Positions 23,935 through 34,052 of a DNA stretch of 64,000 nt are shown piece by piece. The translations under genes were made by a program, and so were the position numbers. Where the stretch lies: assembly GCA_037974665.1 (NCBI GenBank), contig CM075768.1, positions 7,713,501 to 7,777,500 of the forward strand, given 5' to 3'. The notes under the pieces are model-generated. The model saw only the letters and a program-made list of their open reading frames with translations. It was not told where the DNA came from and ran no database searches. The stretch's first letter is position 1. The number at the start of each line of letters is the position of its first letter. Source of the stretch: Ehretia macrophylla (taxonomy: Eukaryota; Streptophyta; Magnoliopsida; Boraginales; Ehretiaceae).

Positions 23935-25328
23935 TTGGCACATCTCACGGTGCAACCAACATTGCTAGAAAGAATCAAGGTCGCACAAAAACAGGACTGG
24001 TATTTGGAAGGTATTCGAAAAGAGTTGGAAAATGGGCAAGAGTTTTACCTTCAATTACATGGAGACGATACCTTGAGGTTTAAAGGAAGGTTGTGTGTTC
24101 CTCAAGACTCAGAGATTAAAAAAGAAATCCTTGATGAAGCTCATGGATCACGATTTACTATCCATCCAGGAGGAACCAAGATGTATAATGATTTAAAGGA
24201 CCATTTCTGGTAGAGAAATATGAAGAGAAAGATTGGAGAATATGTGTCCAAATGCTTAACGTGTCAAAGGATTAAAGCAAAACATCAAAAGCCTTCTAGG
24301 CTATTGCAACCATTGGGCATCCCAGATGGAAATGGGATTGCATATCAATGGATTTCATAACAGGTTTACCCAAGACTCAAGAAAAGAATGATGCTATTTG
24401 GGTGATTGTTGATAGGTTGACGAAATCAGCTCACTTTTTACCCTTCCTATTTGGGACAACCACTGACAGCCTTGCTAAAATGTATATTGCTAAAATAGTA
24501 AAACTTCATGGAATACCAAAGGAGATAATTTTTGATCGTGACACAAGGTTTATATCCCATTTTTGGAAAAGCTTTCAAAAGAATATGGGGACTGAGTTAA
24601 AGCTGAGTTCAGCATATCATCCTCAAACTGATGGTAAAAACGAGAGGACAATTCAGATCTTAGAGGACATGCTCTGAGCGTGTGTGTTTGACCATGGGGA
24701 TAGTTGGGACAAATATATCACTCTTGTAGAATTTGCATACAATAATAGTTATCAAGCGAGTATAAGAATGTCCCCCTTTGAGGCACTCTATGGGAGAAAA
24801 TGTCGAACATCGTTATATTAGGATCTTGGTGAAAAGAAATTGTTAGGACCACAATTGATTGAGGAAACAGAAGAGAAGATAAAAATGATATGTGAAAGGA
24901 TTAAGAAGGCCCAAGATCGACAGAAAAGTTGTGTTGACACCAAACAGAATGAGTTAGAGTTCAAAGTAGGGGACCATGTCTTCTTAAGGATTTCCCCAGT
25001 GAAGGGCGTTGTGAGCTTTGGTAGTCATGGAAAGCTGAACCTGCACTACATTGGACCTTTTGAAATCTCAGAAAGAATTCGAAATATGGCTTATCGACTT
25101 GCATTGCCATAATCCCTTGCTAGTGTGCATAATGTTTTTCATGTTTCCCAATTAAGAAAGTACATTTATGATCCGAGTCATGTGTTCCGCCATGAAGAAG
25201 TTCAAGTAAGGGGAGATTTGACCTATGAAGAGGAGCCCATCCGGATCGTGGATCGTAAAAAGCAGATCCTCAGAAGGAGAGTCATTCCATATGTGAAAAT
25301 TCAATGGAAGGGCCGATCAGAAAGATAA
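23935..25328 (+). pseudogene. Integrase and chromodomain-like C-terminus of element A
   Basis: The zinc-binding H-H-C-C region runs from HPGGTKMYNDLKDHFW through CLTCQRIKAKHQKP. The DDE core keeps D in MDFITGLP, D in FDRDTRF (usual SDRDPRF) and E in TDGKNERTIQ. The C-terminal part has FKVGDHVFLRISPVKG, LNLHYIGPFEISERI and NVFHVSQLRKYIYDPSHV, then LTYEEEPIRIVDRKKQILRRR. That last tract is typical of the region leading into the type II chromodomain of Del/Tekay elements. Stops sit at about 24211, 24675, 24819 and 25111 and all fit C-to-T or G-to-A changes of Trp, Arg or Gln codons. The integrase would insert the cDNA; this copy cannot. Confidence 0.88.
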
Positions 25329-25420
25329 GTAACTTAGGCATTGGAAGCTGATGTTTGAGAGAGATACCTGCATCTTTTCCAAGATCAAGGTATGTAGTTT
25401 CGAGGACGAAACTTTATTTT

Positions 25421-25432
25421 AGGGGGGAAGAA
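25421..25432 (+). promoter_or_regulatory. Polypurine tract of element A
   Basis: AGGGGGGAAGAA immediately precedes the 3' LTR start (TGTAATGCC at 25433). It is the plus-strand primer site in reverse transcription. Confidence 0.85.
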
Positions 25433-25779
25433 TGTAATGCCTCTCACTTATGAGTTTCAGTCCACAAAATTAAGCATGCGTATGATTGTTTCCAACTCTC
25501 AAGTTTTTATTTTCCCATGTGCACATGTCTTCACTTTTGTTGTTGCTTTTGTTAAAAAGTTAGAACTTTGGAGTGCAAAATGGTAGAATCTATCGAGATA
25601 AGTGTCCACAAGTAGAATTGGTAGGTTGGTGTTAAGAAAGGCTGATGGAGGTTAAAATAGAGATGGTAAAAACAAAGAGGAAAGAAACATTCTGACCATT
25701 CTGATATATTCTAACATACATGATCACCAATAGAGGCAATAAATAAGAGAAACAATCCCAGTGTTAAGATTTCATGTCA

Positions 25780-26587
25780 GGATAAATAATTCTTCGGTTA
25801 CTTCAAGTAGTATAATAGCTTATCTTTAGCAAACATAATGTTATGGCATGTATCATTACACTAAAGTGCACAATTATCGCTTGTATAATTTATTAAAAGG
25901 TTGACAAGTGGGAGAATAGTCATGAAACAAAATAATAGTTTGGTTATAAAAAGCCATAGTAATGAAGTTCTGAGATTTTTAGACTCCAAAGCTACAAAGA
26001 AAAAAAAAAGATACACAAAACAGAGACAAGCTAGTAATTTCGGGTGGCAATTTTTGTGGTTTTGGGTTTGGTATCTCAGATTTAATACTTTGTTGGCAAC
26101 ACATCTTAGGTAAGTTAGGTGATTCCCTTCCTTGAAAATTACCCCCTATTGTATGATAATACGTATGAAGTTACAGCTATGAAAATATGGGTTTATGTTT
26201 ACATGCAATCTATTGTAGATTTAGAATTTAGAATTTAGAATTTCATATTTTATGGTTTTATATTTAACTTTACGTCATCCTTATTTGATTTATATTTGAC
26301 TTTATGTTACTCTTATAATCCCTTAGCATATGTGATTTTTTTTGGATGTAGACATATTATGCATCATTAGGTTTAACATGCCATAGGTTTGAAATTGACA
26401 AACAACATTCAATTGTGTTTAGGGTCGAATGATAAGTATGGCATTATAAATTTTAATAATTAGAATAAACACCATATATATATATTTCATAAGATTTGAC
26501 ACGAACTTTCGTAAGGCATAGAAAAGAAAAGAACAATATTTATGTACTATGTCTTGCATCAGGGATTTTGGTAACCATATAGCCATC
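25780..26587. mobile_element. 0.8-kb segment present only in the 3' LTR of element A
   Basis: The 5' LTR reads CATGTCAACAAAC. The 3' LTR reads CATGTCA, then about 808 bp, then CACAAAC. So this is either an insertion here or a deletion from the 5' copy. The segment is AT-rich, holds AGTGGGAGAATAGT (like the purine-rich ends of copia elements) near 25909, and has no recognised coding domain. No clear TSD is visible, so the class is open. Confidence 0.55.
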
Positions 26588-26978
26588 ACAAACTCATATT
26601 GAACAATTACTGATCAGTATTCATTAGTTGCTCAAATAAAAAAAATAGTCATCTTGCAATCTTACAACTTTGAACAGATATATATAAATATATATTATAT
26701 GTAGATGCCTTCGTACAGTCCCTTTTTCTTCAACCAAATTCAGTACCTTGTTTGTATGTAGACTTTAATTTTATACATATTAAAATGGGAAAGTCCTAGA
26801 ATTAAAAAAAAAAAAAAAAAACAACTATCATGTAAAATTGTTTTGCACTAACGGCTTAGTCACTATTATTTAGATATATATATACGATGAAATAGAAAAG
26901 TAAATGAAATAGATTGTGATATTCCAACCCTTATTGGCAGGGGATAAATGCTAATGTGTTAAGACCCTTGACGGTGGG

Positions 26979-29900
26979 TGTAACATCCGAGACTTTCATC
27001 ATATTCATAATTAACTGTTGCATACCTTCATGAGCATTGTAATGTGCATTTTCTTACTTTGAACGTTATTACTATTCACAATGAAAATTTGACTGTTTAA
27101 TTTGCTTTATTTTATATTTTTCCAAGGTTACATGACTCTTAAGATGAATGAGAAAAATGAGAACTTGAGCATTGTTTGCCGGGAACGCTCGTTAGGAAAA
27201 TAGCTTTGGTATCGTATGAATAGTAAAACATAGTGTAACATTGAAATTAGACTAGCTAGCATTTAATTGAACATTTAGACATTATGTTGAGCCTTGTCTT
27301 GCACCAATAGTAACTAAAATCCTACAACACTCAATATATAACATACATTTTACACCTAGCAACACATAAGCACACAAAACAAATAAAGAAATCTCCTTTA
27401 CTTGTAACCAAGAGTCCCCCCTACTCGACGGCAACCAAGAGAAGAAAAGGGAAAAATTTTACTTGCAATCTTCATCCTTTGGCTCAATCAAGTAATTCTT
27501 GGGTGATTTCAACTCCTTCCTAGCCTAACACTAGCATATCTCAAGCATTGAGGTGAGGGAATTTGCATTTTTGATCATTTAAAGTTTGTGATATGTTATG
27601 AAATTTCTTAGATTTGTTGTTTATAGCTTATGAATTGCTTGAATAATGCAAGTTACCTTTTTTACAGGCTATAGAGACCAAGTTTGTGTAATTTTGAAGC
27701 TTGTTAGATGGTTGAATACAAATGGTGTATTGTAGGAGATGATGAAGAGTGTCAAAGTTAGGGTTTTGTTAAAATTTGACTATAAGCTTGATTTTATGAT
27801 ATCTATAGATGCTATAGGTGTTAATGAAGATAGATTAATGATCGTATGTGATTAAATAGTTTGGAACTTAGGTAAAATTGCATAAATAACTTGATTTACA
27901 AAGGAGTTTCGGGTGAAATGCGAATCCGGGCAGATGTGAATGTTATATTTAGTGTTTATAGGGTGAGGTAGTGCTAAAAGTGCGGTTATGTTACCTAATT
28001 GAACATCAGTTAAGGTACTTATAGTTAAAACACATAAAGGGGCTTTCGGGATTTTTGCGGTAATTGCGGGTTAAAGGGTGGTTCCAAGGGTCCTATAGGT
28101 GTCTTAAAGTATCATTAGAAGAATTTAATAGCTTGTTTAAGAATCTTGAACCTCGTCCTTCGATTGTGAGTCAAATAGTGTTAGTAGGCAAATGAGACAT
28201 TTTGGACAATTGGTTCGTTTGAGTGTTTTGGTTGCTTATAGAGCTTCGTTCTGTTTGGTTAGTGGTTAATGAATGCTTAGAATGCTCGTAGTGTCCTTCT
28301 GTAGTTTGGAAGATAGCTATTTAATTGTAAATGCAAAAGGGGTCGTTTGACCAAGTATTGACCGTGCTCATTTTGAGTTGGGGGTTTGTCTTGTTTGTGC
28401 ATGGAAGTACTTTTAGCTCAATTGTGGCATTGATTAGATGTATGGTTAGTATAGCTGTAGTTCAAACGTGCTAAGTGGACTTTCGGAGTTCTGTTGGGAA
28501 AGTGAGATTTCGTAGCGTAGAATTGTGCCTAAGAAAGGGTAATGAAATCGGTTTTCCAATCTCGTAGCTCGTTTGGTTGTAAAAGCCTTTAGAAGTTAGA
28601 GTATGAATAAATGTTTTGATAATTTTCTTGCATTGAGTTAGTATTGCCTACTTAGTTATTGTTATTGTTGTTATTGTTGTTATTGGCCATGAATGACATC
28701 TATGAGATCTCTTGTGATAAGTATGTGTTCTATTATATGCTAAGTTTGAACCATTGAACCAATTCTCGCACCTTGGAGCTTGGTAGAGGTGATGGAGTCT
28801 TCATCCTTATGTGCATAAATAGTTTATTTTCTTGTTCATAGATTATGTGATGTAGTATAATTGTTAAAGTAGTGTGCTTATTGATTATATATTGTGTGTG
28901 AGGGCAACCTACTTTGTTGTCCCTCGATTATGTGATTATAGGTTATCTTATTTGTTATCATCTTAAGTGCATTGCATTGTGGTTGCGCAACCATTTGGGT
29001 ATGGTAATGTCGGGGAAGCTGGGCGGCATCGGGCTTGCCGGTATACCTCGGCTACCATGGTTATCTAGTCTTTCTCTTGCTTGGGATGCCGCCTAGGGAA
29101 AGTTGGGTCGTAGGATCGGGGTACATCTGGAGTACACCCATTTTGGAGTTATAAGGGATGCCGGCTTATCGTTATCATTATCATTATTATATTGGAATTT
29201 CTGTTTGTGGTTCGTGGTACGAGTTCAAGGTCTTCTGGTATTCCTTATTGTGTACTTCTCACTTGGACCATAAGTCCTTAGGGAGTTACCTTATATCCTT
29301 TTTATATGTACCTCTCGCTTGAGCACTAAGTCCTTGGAGAGTTACATTTGATAGTTATCTTTGTTGTGTTCTTTACTATGTTAAATAACTTGTATAATTG
29401 TATTGAGTGTTATATTGTTATTGTTACTTTTAGATTGCTTATTATAATTGTTCTATGGTGGTTTCCTATTGATAATCTGTTTATTGTTGACTATTGCATT
29501 GCATGAAACTATTTTCCAATCTCCCCAATTAAATGTTCCCTCCCTCATTGGGCATACGTGTTTTGTATGCTCGCTCCCTCTTTCTAACCATTTCAGGTTC
29601 GGTGCCTTTGGAGTGTAAGAAAAAGAAAGTTCGAGAGTCTATTTGAATAGATGTCCTAGCCGTAGTTAATCGTTTTATGTAAATTTGTGATAATTATGCT
29701 CTTTTGAGGCCTGCGTGCCTTGTGTATATATTTATTGTTGTAAGAATATAATAAGTAAAGGTTAACCTAGTATTTCGTCATGTAACAAATTAGAGATTTA
29801 CTTTATTGTCTAATTTGCTTGCATGCTTGTGTAAATTGAGATGGAAAATGATTGAAAGATTTAACCATTAAGTAGAGAGTATTAGAGTGGTAAGATAAGC

Positions 29901-30180
29901 GGATTTAAAACATAGAATTTCAATAGATTTGATTTTTGCATGCTTGTATGTTATATTGTCATGGACTAAGGCTCGGATGGCCTTAGTGTTGGGAAGGTTG
30001 CGTGGTTGAAGTTTGGAGTTGTTGAGAATGTTAAAGTATGTGGATTTGTGATTTTATCTTTTGTTTATAGGTATCCAGTTAGGCCTAGAAACAAGAGAAA
30101 CTCCGCCCGTTTTTTTTCATTTTTCGTGCCATGGGGTATTGGGTCGGGGCTTCAGTCTCGTGAGGGATCGGGGTGTTACA
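26979..30180 (+). mobile_element. Solo LTR I (gypsy type, 3202 bp)
   Basis: It starts TGTAACATCCGAG and ends GGATCGGGGTGTTACA. It sits inside a GGATAAATGCC repeat unit of element A. The flanks GTGGG (26974-26978) and GCGGG (30181-30185) form a 5-bp TSD with one C-to-T change; the 5' LTR shows the empty site GACGGCGGGGG near 11569. It has no internal region. It has the module hairpins: GAGGG...CCCTC with loop CTACTTT at 28900-28925, a hairpin around CATCGGGCTTGCCG at 29001-29058, and GGGCATAC/GTATGCTC at 29550-29572 followed by TTTCAGG at 29592-29597. Confidence 0.92.
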
Positions 30181-30971
30181 GCGGGGGATAAATGCCAATG
30201 TGTTCAGACCCTTAAAGGCGGGGGATAAATGCCAATGTGATAAGACCCTTTACGGCGGGGGATAAATGCCAATAATCGAGTAAGATACTATTCTTTTGAT
30301 TAAATTGCGCATATTGAATTCTATTTAGGCATACCCAATAGTAAGTAGATATAGTTGTCTCTCTGTGTGTTCTTTGAATCATAGATATTGTTATGGTACT
30401 TTAGAAAATTTTACAGTAGACATGACCAATTTTATTTATGTATGAACATCTAGTTTCCAAAATATGATACGACTTATCAAATAAAGAAATATGACTATAT
30501 GGATCATAGAAATATTTGATGTTCCAAGAAGTTTTCTTGGGGAAACGCTGCTTATTGAGATTTTTCTCTCATTCTTTAAAATGTTTTTTCCTCGCAGAAG
30601 GGGAGGAGTAGCCTTACGATTTTGACTGGGTAGTGACCTCCTAACGTAAGATTTGACTAGTCACTTGGATTGCTTAGCCATGGACATTGTCTTCCCTTTG
30701 TTTTTGATTGAGTATTTAATTTCATATGGTGGTTTGAGAAGTTTGTAAGAATCTTAATATTTGAAATTTTGTATTTCTTGACTTCGAATATTATTATTTC
30801 GCTGCATTTGGTTTAGACGCTCGGTTGGTTTGTAGTCTAATTAATATCGTGATTATTAGTTTGTTGGAAATTCAACGCCTTGCGTTCTTAAGAAGGACGT
30901 TCTTTCTTAATTCGTGGTATGTCACGCCTTATTAATAATAATAATAATAAAAAATTTGGAGGCGTTACACC

Positions 30972-33463
30972 TGTGACGCCCGAGATTTTAGCCGTACATT
31001 TATTTACTGTTGCATCTATTGTTTGCGCATTTCTTTCTGTGCCTTATTAATTGGCTTCTTTAGCTACTATTCATCCCATTTTCAAACTATATTATATTAG
31101 TGAATTAGCATTTTTATTAAATCACATTAATTGTTAGAGGAGTGAGAAAAATGTGCAATTGAGCTAGAGGCGATAGGAGAGCTCGTTTAGAAAATATTTT
31201 TAGTAGTTAAGTGAATAGTGTTACGTAACAAACTTAGAGATTTAAATAACTAACATTACTTTTCATCTTAGGCTCGTTTTTAAGTTAATAACACGCATTC
31301 TAGTGACCTTTTAAATACCCAAACTTGACCCCACCTCAACTTAATCTTATATAAATCACATAAGCTCATTAAAACACAAAAAAAAAAAAAAAAAAACAAT
31401 GTGCAGGAATTACTGTAGCAGGCCGAAAATACCAAAGGAGAAGGAAAAGAGCAGATTTTGCTTCAACAACCTTGCATCTTGAGCTCCTAGCTTGATCTTG
31501 GGAGGGTTTTGAGCATCCTAGGGCCTTCAACAAGCTTTCTTGTCTTCAAAAATTGTGAGGGAGATGCATTTCATTTCTTTTAAAGTTCATGCTCTTATGT
31601 TGAATTTTCTTGATTTGTTGATATTAGCTATATAACTTGTTATGAATGCTTCCTATGAGTTATTTAATGTCTCTAGAGCTAACTTTTGAGGTTTGCTAAC
31701 ATAGTTAATGGTTGAATGTTGAATTTGATCAAAGAGGTGATGAATAGTGCCTAGAATTAGGGTTTTGAGAAAATTTACTAATTGGCTTGAATTGATGCCT
31801 CAATTAGGTGCTCTAGACCTTAGGGAAGTTAGTTGAAAAGCCACGTTAGGTTGAAACACTCGAATTTGAACTTAATTGCATAATAAGCTTACTTTAAAAA
31901 GGGGGTTTTATACGTTAAGCAATCTGGGCAAATTTGGGCATCGATTTGGGTATCCTTGAGCTAAGGAAGCACCTTTGGTGCTTTTGTTTTGCGAAATTGG
32001 GGTTCGGTTAGTATGACTATAGTTCAACCCCGTTCGGGGCCTTCCCGAACTTTTGCTTCAAAAATGAGTTTTAGTGACTTTAAAGGGTACCTTTGAGCTT
32101 AATTAGGAATATAGAAAGACTAGGGTATGATTGGGAATCTCGAACCATGCTTAGGAGAAAGAAAGCTCGGCTAAAGAAAGGGAAAATGTAGTGTTTAGAC
32201 ATTTTAGTTGCATTTGAAACTTGTTGTGTGTTAGTAATACCTTGCATTGATTATTTAAGATGTATTTAAGTTATTTGAGTAGATTATTGGAATTAGTTGT
32301 GTTGATTGTTACTTTTGGTATCTTAAATTTAATATCGTGCATATATGCGAGGGCGGCCTACTTTGTCGTCCCTCTTACGTGTTATGTGTTATAATGATTG
32401 TTTGTGACTTGTATTGGGTTGCGCAACCTAAATCGGACATGGTAGCGTCGAGAAACACGGGCGGCGTCGGGTTTGCCGTGCTCCCTCGACTACCATGGTG
32501 CCTATTCCCTTTCTCGCTGAGGCATACTCCACTACCCCAGAGGCGTGGTTCACCTGCTGGGCATGGACCTACCTCGGGAGAAAGGGTCGTAGGATCGGGA
32601 TACATCCGGAGTATCCCAATTGTTGGTGTTTGGGGTTTGCCGGCATGTTCGTGATGCTCGTGGTTCGTGGCTCGTGAATGAAGACTTGGAAGTGGAACCG
32701 TATCCTTTTTAAAAGTGATTAATTGCTTGGCTTATTATCTTGTTGATTTACATGGCTTATATATGTTTTCTTGTGTTTGCATATCATATTGCACGTTGGC
32801 ATGTTGCATCACCTCCCTCACTGGGCAACTTCGTTGCTCACTCCTCATTTAATATGTTTCAGGAGAACTTGAGGTAGACCTTCAGCTAGTAGCGGTAGTA
32901 GAAGAGGAGGAAGTGCTAGTTAAGCAATTTCTGTGACTTCTTGTGTGATAAGGTTGTCTAAAATGAGAAGCTTGCGTGGAGTTGTTGTTGATTGCCTTTT
33001 TGTGACCTTGGGGTCTTGAGTATAATTGGTGAATGTAATAATTTGTAATCTTGTATGTTGGATATAAAGTGGAATGACATGTAATAATCCATAGTAAACT
33101 TATTCTTTTGCATGCTTGTGTGATTAACAAACTTGGAAGTAGAACTTGGCTATTTTTGTATCTAACTACCTATAGTTAAAATTAGAAATGCTTTGCTTGC
33201 TTGTGTGTTATATGTAATTGTTGTTCCAAGGCTCGGATGGCCTTGTGATCGCGGGTGGCCCATAAAAATCTTAGAGGATTGGTTGTAAGAGTTGCTGTTT
33301 GTAGATCTAGCATCATAGGTGTCTTTTGCAGGTACCAGTTTAGTCCTATAAACAGGGGAGACTCCGTCTGTTTTCCCCTAAAATTTTGAGTCCGGGTTGG
33401 AATTGGGTTGTGATTAGTATGGTTAATAGAAGTCACAGTTCCGTGAGGAATCGGGGCGTTACA
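30972..33463 (+). mobile_element. Element G, LTR copy 1
   Basis: A TATA box (TATATAAA) lies at 31348-31355. The module hairpins lie at 32349-32374 (GAGGG...CCCTC around CTACTTT), 32438-32497 (arms CATGGTAG and CTACCATG) and 32823-32839 (GGGCAAC TTC GTTGCTC), followed by TTTCAGG at 32858-32864. The short open frames at 32337-32677 fall in this hairpin region and repeat in all copies; I do not regard them as genes. Confidence 0.92.
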
Positions 33464-34052
33464 GAAGTGGTATCAGAGCTTAGCTAGTTAGCTAGGCGCA
33501 AGCCGGGATAGGGTCTTCGGCTTGTGGGGTAGTGGCCTTAGTGTCAATGTGTTTAGAAAGTGTATGTGCATGTCTTATGTGATAAGAGAGTTAATGTGAT
33601 CAATGTGCTTAAGTGATCAACATGTTTTATTTGTTGAATGAACTAGTTGTGATTTATGTGCTTGTGTGATAAGTGAAATGGATGTGGTTAACGTGCTTGA
33701 TGTGTTTATATGTTCAATGTGTTTATGTGATTAATGCGAGCTATGTGATTAACGTGCCTTGTGTGAATTATGTGCTTTGTGTACTTGAGTGCTCGATGTG
33801 CTTTATATGACTAATGTGAGTATGTGATTAACTTGTTTTATGTGAAGTTGTTGTTTAAATGACTTAGTAGTTTATAATTTGTGTATGTGAACTTGTTGCT
33901 TATGTGACTTTACTTGTTATAAATTACTAACGTGATCAATGTGTTTTATGTGTTAAGCATGCTTATGTGAAACAATGTGTTTTATGTATGAGGGTAACTC
34001 GCTTGTATGTGTAAGAAATTGCGTGGACGCAATTTGTTTAAGGGGGAGAGGA
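33464..34052 (+). mobile_element. Element G, internal region 1 (589 bp, noncoding)
   Basis: It begins with PBS TGGTATCAGAGC (33468-33479) and ends with polypurine tract AGGGGGAGAGGA (34041-34052). In between there are many variants of TGTGATTAATGTG and GTGCTTATGTG, without a coding frame. The same kind of words occur in the leader of element H. Confidence 0.9.

Larger units (their letters stand above)
10364..30969 (+). mobile_element. Full-length gypsy chromovirus-like element A (nested host for five insertions)
   Basis: It is bounded by LTRs beginning TGTRATGCCTCTCACTT (10364 and 25433) and ending GAGGCGTTACA (14749 and 30969). A tRNA-Met type PBS follows the 5' LTR and a polypurine tract (AGGGGGGAAGAA, 25421-25432) precedes the 3' LTR. 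The TSD is CCTTA at 10359-10363 and at 39632-39636; the right copy becomes visible only after removing element G. Domain order is gag, protease, RT, RNase H, integrase, then a C-terminal chromodomain-like region, as in Del/Tekay-type plant chromoviruses. Insertions inside are a MITE, solo LTR B, an L1, a composite LTR block and solo LTR I. Several stops and a missing piece of RNase H make it non-functional. Confidence 0.9.
25433..30969 (+). mobile_element. 3' LTR of element A (carries an 0.8-kb extra segment and solo LTR I)
   Basis: It matches 10364-14749 over most of its length (for example the TTCATGTCA region, the GGGAAAGTCCTAGA region, the GGATAAATGCCAAT array, and TTAGCCATGGACATTGTC). 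Without solo LTR I it is about 2330 bp. It has a segment at 25780-26587 that is absent in the 5' LTR. It ends GAGGCGTTACA at 30969, two bases before element G. Confidence 0.88.

Noticed and set aside
32337..32677. Repeated short ORFs in the three G LTRs (105, 76 and 60 codons)
   Set aside because: They overlap each other on both strands within the LTR hairpin region. Their conservation follows from recent duplication of the LTR, not from coding selection.
33600..34020. CRISPR-like array of TGTG repeats
   Set aside because: The repeats are short, irregular and degenerate. This is plant DNA inside a retrotransposon.
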